From: an uncultured Aquitalea sp.
Lineage (GTDB): Bacteria > Pseudomonadota > Gammaproteobacteria > Burkholderiales > Chromobacteriaceae
Reading direction: 5' to 3'
DNA length: 64,000 bases
NCBI RefSeq assembly: GCF_945957525.1
Contig: NZ_CAMFLA010000001.1
Location: forward strand, 62,001 to 126,000
The position numbers and the translations under genes were made by a program. This document shows positions 55,390 to 64,000 of the stretch, one piece after another (positions within the stretch are counted from its first letter, which is position 1; the number at the start of each line of letters is the position of its first letter). The notes under the pieces are model-generated. The model searched no databases, was not told the DNA's origin, and was given only the letters and a program-made list of their open reading frames with translations.

Positions 55390-57491
55390 TAGGCCTCCAG
55401 CAATGGCAGGGTGAGAAGAATTCGCGCGCCTTGCTGCTCGGCATTCTCCAATGTGACCTGTCCGCGGTGCTCCTCTACGATCTTCTTCACCACGGCCAAA
55501 CCAAGGCCTGTCCCCTTGGATTTACTGGTCACGTACGGCTCGAATGCGCGAGTGAGGATGTCCGTGGCGAAGCCCGGACCGTTATCCTGGACGCAGACGG
55601 TCGCGTTTCTTCCTTCTTGTCGGCTGCTAATGTGAATCATCGGGTTGACAACGTCAAGGACGGCATCTTGCGCATTCTGAATCAGATTGTGCAAAACCTG
55701 CCTCAACAATGCCGGGTCGCCCATGATCATCAGCGGCCGGTCTTCCAGTTCCATCTTAACAGCCGGACTGGATTCGTACAGGGTCATCACCTCCCGGATC
55801 ACCTGATTGAGATCAAGCTCCGTGAGCTTGATGCGCGGGGCACGCGCGTAATCGCGGAATGCGTCAACCATGCCTTTGAGCGCCGCCACCTGTTTGACGA
55901 TGGTGTCGGTCGCCCGTTTGAGCATTTCGGCGTCCGGCGCTTCCAGCTTGCCGGACAATTTCATCGCCAGCCGTTCGGCCGACAGCTGGATGGGCGTGAG
56001 CGGATTACGGATTTCATGGGCCAGCCGCTTGGCTACCTCGCCCCACGCCGCGTCGCGCTGCGCGCGCGCCAGGTCGGTAATATCGTCGAACACCACCACA
56101 TAGCCGCCGCCGGACTGTTCCGGCAGCCGGGCGCCGCGCACCAGCAGGGTGCGCTCTCCCTGTGCGGTAACGTATTCCAGCTGGGTGTTCCAGTCTTCCT
56201 GCTTGGGATCTTCCGCGTGCTGCAGCATGACTTCCACTAGCGGCGTCATGGCCGGCACCAGCGTGGACCACTGCCAGGCCGGCAAGGGCGCTATCTCGGA
56301 AAAATCCACACCCAGAATCCGCCCGGCGCTGGTATTGGCGGCGCGCACCAGCCATTCGCCGTCCAGCGCCATCACGCCGGCGCTGAGCGTGGCCAGAATG
56401 CTTTCCAGGTAAAGTTTGCCGCTTTCCAGCGCCTGCTGGTTCTGCACCGCCGTCAGCCTCGCCTCTTCCAGTTGCTGCGTCATGCGGTTGAACAGGGTGG
56501 TGAGCATGCCCAGTTCATCGCGGCGAAACACCGGATGCCGCCGCGAGAAGTCGCCCTGCGCCACCGCCCGCGTACCTGCGGCCAGCTCCGACAGCGGAGC
56601 GGACAAGCGTTCGGACATGAACAGCGCGAAAGCCAGCGCCGAGGTCAGCGCCAACAGGCAGGCCAGCGCCAGCGTCAGCATGTAAAACGTCTTTAAGCCA
56701 TCCCGCGACAACAAAAGCTGGTGATACTCCGAGCGCGCATTTTCAATCTGTTCCGCGTCGCGGGCAATGCCCGGCGGTGCGGACTGCAAGACCTGCAGCA
56801 CGCGCATCTGATCGTCCAGGCCGCGATAAGCCAGTAAAACACGCAGATTCAGGCCGGAAGCGTCGTTCTCGATACTCTTGTCGGCGATGCGCGGCTTGAG
56901 CGCGCGCACCGCATTGCGGGCCGGTGGTTGCGGCAGGCCGGAGCCGCCATTGGCGAATGCCTGCAACTCACCGTTGCGATTGAACAGGGCCACTTCTTTG
57001 AGGCCGAACTGTTCGCGCAAGCGCTCCAGTCGCGAGGGCAAAAGCCCATCCGGCGCGCCATCGATATCGTCCAGAATCACGCGACTCTTTCGGCCAACGT
57101 CGTCCAACACGTAGTTGAGCGAGCTGCGGCCCAAGTCCAGGCCGCGCTCCAGCGCCGACTCGACGCGCACGTCGAACCAGCTTTCGATGCTGCGAGTGAG
57201 AAATTGGGCGGAAATGGTGAAAACCAGCAAGCCCGGCACCAGGGACACCAAGGCAAACATCACCACCAGCCGCTGGGTGAGCTTGGCGCCGAATACGCGG
57301 TTTTTCACGCGCTGGCGCAAGCGCAGCAACTGGCGGCCCACGATGGCCAGCAAGGCCAGCAACAAGGCGCTGTTGAAGCCGAACACCCACCAATAATATT
57401 CAGCCAGCTTGGAGGCGTTGCCGGTGGCCACCGCCAGAAGATAGAGCATGATGGCGCCGAACGCGGCCAGGGCCGTCACGGCAAAACGCAT
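55389..57491 (-). CDS. ntrY: NtrY-like membrane sensor histidine kinase
   Basis: A 700-residue sensor kinase. In order: two N-terminal helices, a third helix (VVMFALVSLVPGLLVFTIS), a periplasmic sensor region to about residue 260, a fourth helix (FYMLTLALACLLALTSALAF), HAMP, PAS (LYLESILATLSAGVMALDGEW), HisKA with the phospho-acceptor His in RLAHEIRNPLTPIQ, and HATPase_c (NLIQNAQDAV, DNGPGF, GTGLGL). The start ATG overlaps the DUF4390 stop (TGATG), and its end is one base from the ntrX start. The NtrYX system senses nitrogen or redox state in relatives. Confidence 0.95.
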   Translation of the reverse strand: MRFAVTALAAFGAIMLYLLAVATGNASKLAEYYWWVFGFNSALLLALLAIVGRQLLRLRQRVKNRVFGAKLTQRLVVMFALVSLVPGLLVFTISAQFLTRSIESWFDVRVESALERGLDLGRSSLNYVLDDVGRKSRVILDDIDGAPDGLLPSRLERLREQFGLKEVALFNRNGELQAFANGGSGLPQPPARNAVRALKPRIADKSIENDASGLNLRVLLAYRGLDDQMRVLQVLQSAPPGIARDAEQIENARSEYHQLLLSRDGLKTFYMLTLALACLLALTSALAFALFMSERLSAPLSELAAGTRAVAQGDFSRRHPVFRRDELGMLTTLFNRMTQQLEEARLTAVQNQQALESGKLYLESILATLSAGVMALDGEWLVRAANTSAGRILGVDFSEIAPLPAWQWSTLVPAMTPLVEVMLQHAEDPKQEDWNTQLEYVTAQGERTLLVRGARLPEQSGGGYVVVFDDITDLARAQRDAAWGEVAKRLAHEIRNPLTPIQLSAERLAMKLSGKLEAPDAEMLKRATDTIVKQVAALKGMVDAFRDYARAPRIKLTELDLNQVIREVMTLYESSPAVKMELEDRPLMIMGDPALLRQVLHNLIQNAQDAVLDVVNPMIHISSRQEGRNATVCVQDNGPGFATDILTRAFEPYVTSKSKGTGLGLAVVKKIVEEHRGQVTLENAEQQGARILLTLPLLEA

Positions 57492-58087
57492 CAGCCGCCC
57501 TCCTTGACATTGAGGGAGGTCCAGTTGGAGGACAGGCTCCAGTCGGAAGAGCCCAAAGCATTTAACTGGAAGGGTTTGGGCAACTCGCCGATGTCCAGTA
57601 CCAAGCGGATGCGGCCCGCCACTTTGCCGGGGCTTTTCGGGTCCAGCGCGCCGTTGTCCAGTACGCGCCAGTCCTGAATGGCGCCCACTACGCCCATGGC
57701 TTCGTTCAGTGAGCCGTAGTAATTGGAAAAGCTGCCGATGGTGACGCGGTAGCGCGAGGTCAGCGGTTGGTAGCTGAGTTTGTAGGCCAGCGAAGCATGC
57801 GGATCGAACCACTCCTTGAGGTCAAGGTAGTAGGCGGTGCTGCGCGGTTTGGTCAGCTGGAATTCCAGCCGGAAGGTGAGGGTAACGCCCTGCTGCAGGG
57901 CATCGCTGAGGCTGTTCGGCAAACGGGTCTGAAAGCGGCTGCTTACCGACAATTGGCCGTCAGGCGTCAGTTCTGCCTCGGCTCGACGCGCCACAATGCC
58001 TTCGGCCTGCGCCGTCATGACGGTGCAGGCCAGCAGCCAGATGCACAGGCTAATGTTTCTCAAGCAGCGCGTAATAGAAGCCGTCAT
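57491..58087 (-). CDS. DUF4390 family exported protein
   Basis: A 198-residue protein with a signal peptide (IRNISLCIWLLACTVMTAQA type, cut before EGIVAR) and the DUF4390 domain: FRLEFQLTKPRSTAYYL, LAYKLSYQPLTSRYRVTIG and PGKVAGRIRLVLDIGELPKPFQL. The function is unknown. In betaproteobacteria it almost always lies between rsmB and ntrY. It overlaps the 3' end of rsmB by 38 bp if the ATG at 58087 is used; TTG at 58063 is an alternative. Confidence 0.87.
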   Translation of the reverse strand: MTASITRCLRNISLCIWLLACTVMTAQAEGIVARRAEAELTPDGQLSVSSRFQTRLPNSLSDALQQGVTLTFRLEFQLTKPRSTAYYLDLKEWFDPHASLAYKLSYQPLTSRYRVTIGSFSNYYGSLNEAMGVVGAIQDWRVLDNGALDPKSPGKVAGRIRLVLDIGELPKPFQLNALGSSDWSLSSNWTSLNVKEGG

Positions 58088-59297
58088 GGCGCTCACAAGG
58101 GAGCAGCTGCCGCTGCTCAAGACAGACGGCGTCAGCGTGGCGGCTCAGGAACGCCGTCAGCTGCTGCTGGTTTTCTTCCGGAAAAATCGAGCACGTAGCG
58201 TAAAGCATTTTCCCGCCGGAAGCGAGTAGCGGCCAGAGCGCGTCCACCATGGCGGCCTGCTGGCGCGCCAGTGCGGCGAAATCGCCCGGACGGCGCAGCC
58301 ACTTGATATCCGGATGCCGACGCACCACTCCGGAAGCCGAGCAGGGCACATCGGCCAGGATGCGATCAAAGCGGCGGCCTTCGGCAAACGTGTCGGCCTG
58401 GCCAGCATCAGCTGCCAACAAGGTGGCGTTCAGACCGATGCGGTCCAGATTGTCCCGCACCCGTTGCAGGCGTTGTGCGTCGATATCCAGCGCGGTAACG
58501 TCCACGTCGGCGATTTCCAGCATGTGGCAGGTCTTGCCGCCCGGCGCGGCGCAGGCATCCAGCACATGCTGTCCGGGCTGGAGATCCAGCAGCCGCGCGG
58601 CCTGTTGCGCGCCCCAGTCCTGCACCGATACCCGGCCTTCGGCAAACCCCGGCAGTTCGCGCACATTCACCGGCCGGGCCAGCAGCACCGCAGTGTCGTC
58701 CAGCGCCTCGCCCTCCATGCCGGCCTGGCGCAAGGCGTCCAGATAGGCCTTGGCGTCGCCATGGCGGCGATTGACGCGCAGCGTCATCGGCGGATGGCTG
58801 TTATTGGTTTCCAGCACGCGCTGCCATTCTTGCGGATAGGCTTTCTGCATGGCCTTGATCCACCAGCGCGGATGGCTGGTGGCGGCTTCCAGATCGCGAT
58901 CCGCCGCCGCGATCAGGGCCTCCCGCTGGCGCAGGAAGTTGCGCAGCACGCCGTTGACCAAGCCTTTGAAACGGCCTTGCTCCAAGCGCTCGGCCATTTT
59001 CACCGCTTCGTTCACCACCGCGTATTCGGCGGCGCGGGTATGCGTCAGCTGGTACATGGCCACCATCAGCAGACGCTCGACGCGCGCCTCCGGCAAGGGC
59101 TTGGCCACCAACCGTCGCAGCCAGAAGCGCAGACGGCCCAGATGGCGCAACGAGCCGTAGCTGATGTCCTGCAGCGCGGCGCGCTCGGGCGGCGGCAAAT
59201 CGCCCTGACGCTGGGCTTGGGCCAGCGCCTCGGTGAGCGTCTTGCCGGATTCCACATCGCCGATCACGCCGGCGGCCAATTGCTGAATGTAATGCAT
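58050..59297 (-). CDS. rsmB: 16S rRNA (cytosine-967-C5) methyltransferase RsmB
   Basis: RsmB methylates C967 of 16S rRNA with S-adenosylmethionine. The 415-residue protein has the N-terminal NusB-like domain (residues 1-135), the SAM site LDACAAPGGKTCHMLE near 243-258, ADVPCSASGVVRRHPDIKW with one catalytic Cys near 315, and ATCSIFPEENQQQ with the second near 370. The length is normal. It is part of the def-fmt-htpX-rsmB-DUF4390-ntrY-ntrX run. Confidence 0.95.
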   Translation of the reverse strand: MHYIQQLAAGVIGDVESGKTLTEALAQAQRQGDLPPPERAALQDISYGSLRHLGRLRFWLRRLVAKPLPEARVERLLMVAMYQLTHTRAAEYAVVNEAVKMAERLEQGRFKGLVNGVLRNFLRQREALIAAADRDLEAATSHPRWWIKAMQKAYPQEWQRVLETNNSHPPMTLRVNRRHGDAKAYLDALRQAGMEGEALDDTAVLLARPVNVRELPGFAEGRVSVQDWGAQQAARLLDLQPGQHVLDACAAPGGKTCHMLEIADVDVTALDIDAQRLQRVRDNLDRIGLNATLLAADAGQADTFAEGRRFDRILADVPCSASGVVRRHPDIKWLRRPGDFAALARQQAAMVDALWPLLASGGKMLYATCSIFPEENQQQLTAFLSRHADAVCLEQRQLLPCERHDGFYYALLEKH

Positions 59298-59401
59298 GCC
59301 TGTCGCTATACCTTGCTGTCGCCGCCTCTGGCGGCATGAAAAACGGCCGGGGTCGCGCGGGACGCCGGCCGATATTGCCCGTATCGGGAGGGAATGATAC
59401 T

Positions 59402-60253
59402 TCAGACCACCCCGCGCGCCATAGCCTGCAAACGGGCGACGCGCTCTTCCGTGTGGGGATGGGTGCGGAACAGATCGCCCATGCCGCCGCCGGACAGCGG
59501 GTTGATGATCATCATCTGCGCGGTTTCCGGATGCGCCTGCGCGGGCGGCATGGCAATGCCCTGCGCGTAGTACTCGATTTTTTGCAGTGCGTTGGCCAGC
59601 GCCAGCGGATCGCCGGAAATTTCCGCCCCTCCGCGATCGGCTTCGAATTCCCGCGCGCGGGAAATGGCCATCTGGATCACGCTGGCGGCCAGCGGCGCCA
59701 GCAGCGCTACCAGAATGCCGGCCAGCGGATTGACGGGTCGGCCGTTCTCATCGCGGCCGCCAAAGAACATGGCGAAGTTGGCCAGCGCCGATACCGCGCC
59801 GGCCATGGTGGCGCTGATGGTGGAGATCAGCGTGTCGCGGTGTTTGACGTGCGCCAGCTCGTGCGCCATCACCCCGCGCAGCTCTCGGTAATCCAGCATG
59901 CGCATGATGCCGGTGGTGGCCGCCACGGCGGCATGCTCCGGGTCGCGCCCAGTGGCGAAGGCGTTGGGCTGATCCTCGTGGATAACGTAAACGCGCGGCA
60001 TGGGCAGGCCGGCACGCTGCGAAAGCTCCGCCACCATGCTGTAAAATTCCGGGGCGCTCTGGCCGTCCACCTCCTGGGCGTTGTACATACGCAACACCAT
60101 TTGGTCGGAATTCCAGTACGCAAACAGATTCATGCCGCCGGCAAACAACAGTGCCAGCAACATGCCGCTCTTGCCGCCCACCATGCCGCCGATCAACCCG
60201 AGAAATGCCACGAAGGCGGCCATCAGCGCCGCCGTTTTCATCCAGTTGTTCAT
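59402..60253 (-). CDS. htpX: Membrane zinc metalloprotease HtpX
   Basis: HtpX is a heat-shock membrane protease that removes damaged membrane proteins. The 283-residue M48 protein has two N-terminal helices, the zinc motif HELAHVKH near residues 135-142, two further hydrophobic segments ([38 protein letters not shown]) and the third zinc ligand in [14 protein letters not shown]. It follows fmt after 25 bp. Confidence 0.96.
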   Translation of the reverse strand: MNNWMKTAALMAAFVAFLGLIGGMVGGKSGMLLALLFAGGMNLFAYWNSDQMVLRMYNAQEVDGQSAPEFYSMVAELSQRAGLPMPRVYVIHEDQPNAFATGRDPEHAAVAATTGIMRMLDYRELRGVMAHELAHVKHRDTLISTISATMAGAVSALANFAMFFGGRDENGRPVNPLAGILVALLAPLAASVIQMAISRAREFEADRGGAEISGDPLALANALQKIEYYAQGIAMPPAQAHPETAQMMIINPLSGGGMGDLFRTHPHTEERVARLQAMARGVV

Positions 60254-60278
60254 CCTGTTACCTCCGTCGCGTCAGACG

Positions 60279-61199
60279 TCACTCGCCCAGCCGGGTTCCC
60301 GCCAGCGAGGCGCGGCCCGCGACAAACTCCCTTGCCGCCAGTCGCTTACCGCCAGCCGCCTGCAGCTGGCTCAATGCCACCAGCCCCTCACCGCAGCCCA
60401 CCACCACCCCGTCGGCATCGGCCCTGACAACCTTGCCCGGTTCGGCCTGCCCGGCCACCGCCTGCGCCATCCACAGTTTGAGCGGCTCGCCGGCCAGCAG
60501 CGTATGCGCGCCCGGCACCGGGTTGTAGGCGCGAATGGCCCGCGCCACCTGCTCGGCCGGCAGCGTCCAATCCACCAGCGCCTCTGCCTTGGTCAGCTTG
60601 TGCGCATAGGTAACGCCCTCTTCCGGCTGCTTGACCGGCGCAAGCGCATCCAGCCCTGCCAGGGCGGCAACAATCGCCTCCGCGCCGCAAACAGCCAGCC
60701 GGTCATGCAGGCTGGCGGCAGTTTCATCGGCGGCAATGTCCAGTTCATGCACCGACAGCATGTCGCCGGTATCCAGTCCCACGTCCATCTGCATGATGGT
60801 GATGCCGGTCTGGGCATCCCCCGCCAGCAATGCCCGCTGAATGGGCGCCGCGCCGCGCCAGCGGGGCAGCAGCGAAGCATGGATATTGAGACAGCCGCGC
60901 TGCGGAATCTCCAGCACCGCTTTAGGCAACAGCAAGCCGTAGGCCGCCACCACCATCACTTCGGCGCCCGCTTCGGCCAACATGGCCTGCGCTTCTTCCG
61001 TTTTCAGACTCAGCGGCTGCTCAACCCGCAGGCCGGCGGCCAGGGCCACTTCCTTGACCGGGCTGGGCTTGAGCTTCATGCCGCGCCCGGCCGGGCGGTC
61101 CGGCTGAGTCAGCACCAGGGGAATATCATGCCCGGCATCGATCAGCGCCTTCAGGGCCAGAGCGGCGAATTCGGGCGTGCCCGCAAAAATCAGTTTCAT
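60279..61199 (-). CDS. fmt: Methionyl-tRNA formyltransferase
   Basis: Fmt formylates initiator Met-tRNA with 10-formyl-THF. The 306-residue protein starts MKLIFAGTPEFAALALKAL and has the catalytic segment LNIHASLLPRWRGAAPIQRAL, then GITIMQMDVGLDTGDML, and a C-terminal OB domain. I use the ATG at 61199. def lies 257 bp upstream, farther than usual for the def-fmt pair, with a hairpin between. Confidence 0.96.
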   Translation of the reverse strand: MKLIFAGTPEFAALALKALIDAGHDIPLVLTQPDRPAGRGMKLKPSPVKEVALAAGLRVEQPLSLKTEEAQAMLAEAGAEVMVVAAYGLLLPKAVLEIPQRGCLNIHASLLPRWRGAAPIQRALLAGDAQTGITIMQMDVGLDTGDMLSVHELDIAADETAASLHDRLAVCGAEAIVAALAGLDALAPVKQPEEGVTYAHKLTKAEALVDWTLPAEQVARAIRAYNPVPGAHTLLAGEPLKLWMAQAVAGQAEPGKVVRADADGVVVGCGEGLVALSQLQAAGGKRLAAREFVAGRASLAGTRLGE

Positions 61200-61225
61200 G
61201 GAAAGCCTTGTTGCGTAAAGAGAAA

Positions 61226-61246
61226 GAGACACGCTTTGCGTGTCTC
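61226..61246 (-). terminator. Hairpin between def and fmt (terminator/attenuator)
   Basis: GAGACACGC and GCGTGTCTC form a perfect 9-bp stem with a 3-nt loop, followed on the minus strand by TTTCTCTTT. It would end or attenuate transcription coming from def just before fmt. Confidence 0.7.
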
Positions 61247-61456
61247 AGATTATTGACACCCCCTATCGCTTCCCGGTCAGAAAGCGAGGCTCCCTTGCGG
61301 GGCAAGGGGGGATTGGGAGTAAACGGGAAGGCCGCGAAACCAACAGCTTGGCCGAAGGGCCCTTTCTCCCAATGACTTTGTCAGCAGCCTGAGCACGCTT
61401 CGCGCGTCTCTACAAATCCGGCCATGAGCCATCGCTTGCCCATGTTGGCCGAAGGC
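61247..61456. other. Structured intergenic stretch between def and fmt
   Basis: No gene is seen in this 210-bp stretch. It holds an imperfect inverted repeat, ATTGGGAG at 61312 and CTCCCAAT at 61366, with extra pairing inside. It also has a one-mismatch copy of the 10-mer at 61347 and an exact copy at 61444, immediately past the def stop. Confidence 0.5.
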
Positions 61457-61960
61457 TTACATATTTTGCCGCTCCCGCTTCTTGAGCTTGGTGCGGATAC
61501 GGCCCTGTTTCATCTCGGACAGGTATTCAACAAACACCTTGCCGTCCAGATGATCGATTTCATGCTGGATGCAAATGGCCAGCAAGCCGTCGGCTTCCAG
61601 TTCAAACTCTTTGCCGTCGCGGTCCAGTGCGCGCACTTTCACTTTCTCGGCGCGCGTCACCTTGTCATAAATACCGGGTACGGACAGGCAGCCTTCTTCG
61701 TAAACTGTCTCGCCTTCTTTTTCCACGATCACCGGATTGACGAACACGCGCGGCTCGTTGTGATCTTCGGAAATATCCATGACGACAAGCCGCTTGTGGA
61801 AGTCGACCTGAGTAGCCGCCAGGCCGATGCCCTTGGCGTCGTACATGGTTTCGAACATGTTGTCGATCTGAATGCGCAGGGCATCGTCAAAGGTCTGCAC
61901 TGGCGTTGCCACGGTGTGCAGTCGCTCATCCGGGTAATGCAGAATGTTCAGCAGCGCCAT
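61457..61960 (-). CDS. def: Peptide deformylase
   Basis: Def removes the N-formyl group from new proteins. The 167-residue metalloenzyme has all three motifs: [22 protein letters not shown] (metal-binding Cys) and QHEIDHLDG (two metal-binding His and catalytic Glu). I use the ATG at 61960 ([14 protein letters not shown]). It is divergent from the LysM-dprA unit. Confidence 0.97.
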   Translation of the reverse strand: MALLNILHYPDERLHTVATPVQTFDDALRIQIDNMFETMYDAKGIGLAATQVDFHKRLVVMDISEDHNEPRVFVNPVIVEKEGETVYEEGCLSVPGIYDKVTRAEKVKVRALDRDGKEFELEADGLLAICIQHEIDHLDGKVFVEYLSEMKQGRIRTKLKKRERQNM

Positions 61961-62085
61961 CGGTTTTGTAGCTCCAAGTTGTCGTAATGCCATCAGCACG
62001 CCGATAATAGACGTGTCTGACGCATGCTCGTTTGTGGAAGGAGCGCACTCAGGCGCTCGATACTCTCATTATTGGGGCACTTTTC

Positions 62086-63123
62086 ATGCGTAAAAGTATT
62101 ATATCGCTTGCTTTGGCTCTGGGACTGGCCCTCCCAGCATTTTCCGACACGCTGACCCTGCGCGCCGATGCGCCCACCCGTTACACGGTGGTGAAGGGCG
62201 ACACGCTGTGGGGCATCTCCGGCCGCTATCTCAAGAGCCCATGGAAGTGGCCGCAGCTGTGGCGGATGAACAAAAGCGAAATCCGCAACCCGCACTGGAT
62301 CTATCCCGGCGACGTGCTGGTGCTCACCTACGTCAACGGCGAACCCCGCCTGACGCTGGAAAAAGGCGCGCAAGGCGACATCAAGTTATCGCCGCAAATG
62401 CGCATGGATGACATCGACCAGGCCGTCAACAGCATCCCGGCCAAGGCGATCGAACCTTTCCTCAAACGCCCCCTGGTCACCGACCAGGCCCAGTTCCAGA
62501 GTGCGCCGGTCCTCATCGCCGGCCCGGAACAACGCCTTGCCTTCGGCACCGGCGACAAGGTTTACGCCAATGGCGTGACCGAACCGGGCAGCTGGCAGGC
62601 CTTCCGTCCCGGCAAACCGCTGATCGACCCGGACACCAAGGAAAACCTGGGTTACGAGGTTGTCTACGGCGGCGACCTCGTGGTGGACAAGATCTCGCCC
62701 GATGTGCAAACCCTGCGCGTCACCGGCATCGCCGAAGAAATTCTCAAGGGCGACAGACTGGTGAAAGCGCCGAAAGACCAGTTCGTACGCTATGTGCCGC
62801 ACGCGCCCGACAACGGCGTACAAGGCAAGATCATCGCCATCTACAACGGCGTGGACGGCGCGGCCCAATACTCCACCGTGATCATTAATCGCGGCAGCCG
62901 CGAAGGCGTGGAAAGCGGCCATGTGTTCGGCGTGTTCAAGAAAGGCAAGCCGATGGAAATCACCGCTGCAGACGGCCAGAAGAAGGTTGTGCTGCTCCCC
63001 GCCGAGCCGGGCGGCAAGGTGTTTATCTACCGCGTATTCGAGAAGGTTTCCTACGGTTTGGTCATGGAAAGCGCCACCGAACTGAACAAGGGAGACGTTA
63101 TCGCCGCGCCGGAAGCGGAGTGA
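62086..63123 (+). CDS. LysM domain peptidoglycan-binding protein
   Basis: A 345-residue exported protein with signal peptide MRKSIISLALALGLALPAFS and one LysM domain at about residues 31-85 (TRYTVVKGDTLWGISGRYLK, WIYPGDVLVLTY). A C-terminal part of about 250 residues has no recognisable catalytic motif. The family regularly precedes dprA in betaproteobacteria. Its stop overlaps the dprA GTG start (GTGA). A cell-wall role is inferred from the LysM. Confidence 0.9.
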   Translation: MRKSIISLALALGLALPAFSDTLTLRADAPTRYTVVKGDTLWGISGRYLKSPWKWPQLWRMNKSEIRNPHWIYPGDVLVLTYVNGEPRLTLEKGAQGDIKLSPQMRMDDIDQAVNSIPAKAIEPFLKRPLVTDQAQFQSAPVLIAGPEQRLAFGTGDKVYANGVTEPGSWQAFRPGKPLIDPDTKENLGYEVVYGGDLVVDKISPDVQTLRVTGIAEEILKGDRLVKAPKDQFVRYVPHAPDNGVQGKIIAIYNGVDGAAQYSTVIINRGSREGVESGHVFGVFKKGKPMEITAADGQKKVVLLPAEPGGKVFIYRVFEKVSYGLVMESATELNKGDVIAAPEAE

Positions 63124-64000
63124 CGGACAAAGCCTGGCTGCAACTGGCGCTGACGCCGGGCATAGGCCCGGCGGGTTTTTTGCGCCTGTTGCAGGCTTTC
63201 GGCCAACCTGAAGCGGCAATTGCCGCTCCTGCGGCTCATACCACGCCCTTCATCGGCCCGGCTGCCGCGCAAGCCCTGCGCGAGGGTGCCTCAGCAGCCG
63301 ATGCCGATGCGGCGCTGATCTGGGCCGAACAAGCAGGCTGCAGCCTGATGACCCTGGCCGACCCCGACTACCCGCAAGCGCTGGCGGAGTCTCCCTCCCC
63401 GCCGCCGCTTCTGTTTCTGCGCGGTCGCAGAGCAATGCTGCAACAACCACTGCTGGCCATGGTGGGCAGTCGCAGCGCAACCCCGGTTGGCGAGAAAACC
63501 GCCCGGCGATTTGCCGGACAATTGGCGGAGCACGGCTACACCATCGTCAGCGGACTGGCCGGCGGCATCGACGCTGCCGCGCATCGGGGCGCGCTGGAAT
63601 ATCCGTCGTCCACCATCGCCGTCATCGGCACCGGCATCGACCGCGTCTACCCTTCGGCCAACCGCCAGTTGGCCCGCGATATCAGCGATCAAGGCCTGAT
63701 CGTTTCCGAGTTCGCCCTTGGCCTGGGCCCGCTCGCCAGCCACTTTCCCCGCCGCAACCGCATCATCGCTGCCCTGTCGCGCGGTTGCCTTGTCGTGGAA
63801 GCCGGACTGAAATCCGGCTCGCTGATCACCGCAAGACTGGCAGCCGAGCAGGGGCGCGAGGTCATGGCGGTCCCAGGTTCCATCCATAATGCGCAAGCCC
63901 GCGGCTGCCACCAGCTGATTCGCGACGGCGCAGCGCTGGTGCAGAGCGCAGAAGACGTCCTGGATGAAGTGGGCCGCCTCCAGCGCCAAGCCAAGCCCAA
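63120..64000 (+). CDS. dprA: DNA processing protein DprA (3' end outside window)
   Basis: DprA protects incoming single-stranded DNA and loads RecA during natural transformation. The visible 293 residues start at a GTG overlapping the LysM gene stop. They include an N-terminal SAM-like part (LQLALTPGIGPAGFLRLLQAFG) and the Rossmann-like core with MVGSRSATPVGEKTARRFAG, SGLAGGIDAAAHRGAL, GTGIDRVYP and SEFALGLGPLASHFPRRNR. The usual length is about 360-390 residues, so the C-terminal domain is beyond the edge. Two exact TTCGGCCAAC copies lie inside it (63198, 63653). Confidence 0.95.
   Translation, partial: MTDKAWLQLALTPGIGPAGFLRLLQAFGQPEAAIAAPAAHTTPFIGPAAAQALREGASAADADAALIWAEQAGCSLMTLADPDYPQALAESPSPPPLLFLRGRRAMLQQPLLAMVGSRSATPVGEKTARRFAGQLAEHGYTIVSGLAGGIDAAAHRGALEYPSSTIAVIGTGIDRVYPSANRQLARDISDQGLIVSEFALGLGPLASHFPRRNRIIAALSRGCLVVEAGLKSGSLITARLAAEQGREVMAVPGSIHNAQARGCHQLIRDGAALVQSAEDVLDEVGRLQRQAKP

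Overview
The window is GC-rich (about 60% by eye), densely packed chromosomal DNA from a betaproteobacterium, most likely order Neisseriales, family Chromobacteriaceae (Chromobacterium, Aquitalea, Vogesella or a relative). This rests on the tRNA-tufB-secE-nusG-rplKA cluster, a CIRCE site in front of rpoH, the def-fmt-htpX-rsmB-DUF4390-ntrYX order, paired M16 peptidases next to ftsY, and PglL-type pilin oligosaccharyltransferases. I see no prophage, insertion sequence, CRISPR array or rRNA operon. It reads as core genome with a few accessory loci.

Layout. 0-4 kb: tRNA-Tyr-Gly-Thr, tuf, tRNA-Trp, secE, nusG, rplK and rplA (cut by the left edge), all on the minus strand. 3.8-10.3 kb: ferredoxin, rsmD, two M16 peptidases, then divergent ftsY-ftsE-ftsX. 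10.4-11.4 kb: rpoH. 11.4-16.2 kb: a lower-GC type IV pilus locus with two pilins behind a sigma-54 promoter and two pilin oligosaccharyltransferases. 16.3-26.3 kb: bioA, a large unknown protein, proB, ruvB, FMN-riboswitch-controlled ribB, ruvA, a UbiA-family prenyltransferase and ruvC. 26.3-33.4 kb: MurNAc recycling genes (murU, an unknown secreted protein, amgK), divergent from lptD-surA-pdxA. 33.5-37.4 kb: a 1280-residue flavin/iron-sulfur dehydrogenase. 37.6-46 kb: GST, polyamine-binding protein, TetR regulator and isochorismatase, an Asr-like acid-shock protein, CorC-type protein, HIT, 3-mercaptopyruvate sulfurtransferase and exonuclease III. 46-54 kb: pyrE, small envelope proteins, five tandem tRNA-Lys genes, cutA, fxsA, dps, a TonB-like protein, a thioesterase, a TlpA-like thioredoxin and moeB/thiF. 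54-64 kb: ntrX-ntrY-DUF4390-rsmB-htpX-fmt-def on the minus strand, then a LysM protein and dprA, which runs off the right edge.

The most striking signal is not a gene. The non-palindromic 10-mer TTCGGCCAAC occurs 23 times exactly, about once per 2.8 kb, on both strands and mostly inside unrelated coding sequences. Several copies sit just downstream of genes or beside terminators. A hand estimate from base composition predicts fewer than one copy. The pattern resembles the DNA uptake sequences of Neisseriaceae, but the word is unrelated to their GCCGTCTGAA core. The window also carries type IV pilins and dprA, so a candidate uptake sequence for a separate Neisseriales lineage is the main hypothesis to test.
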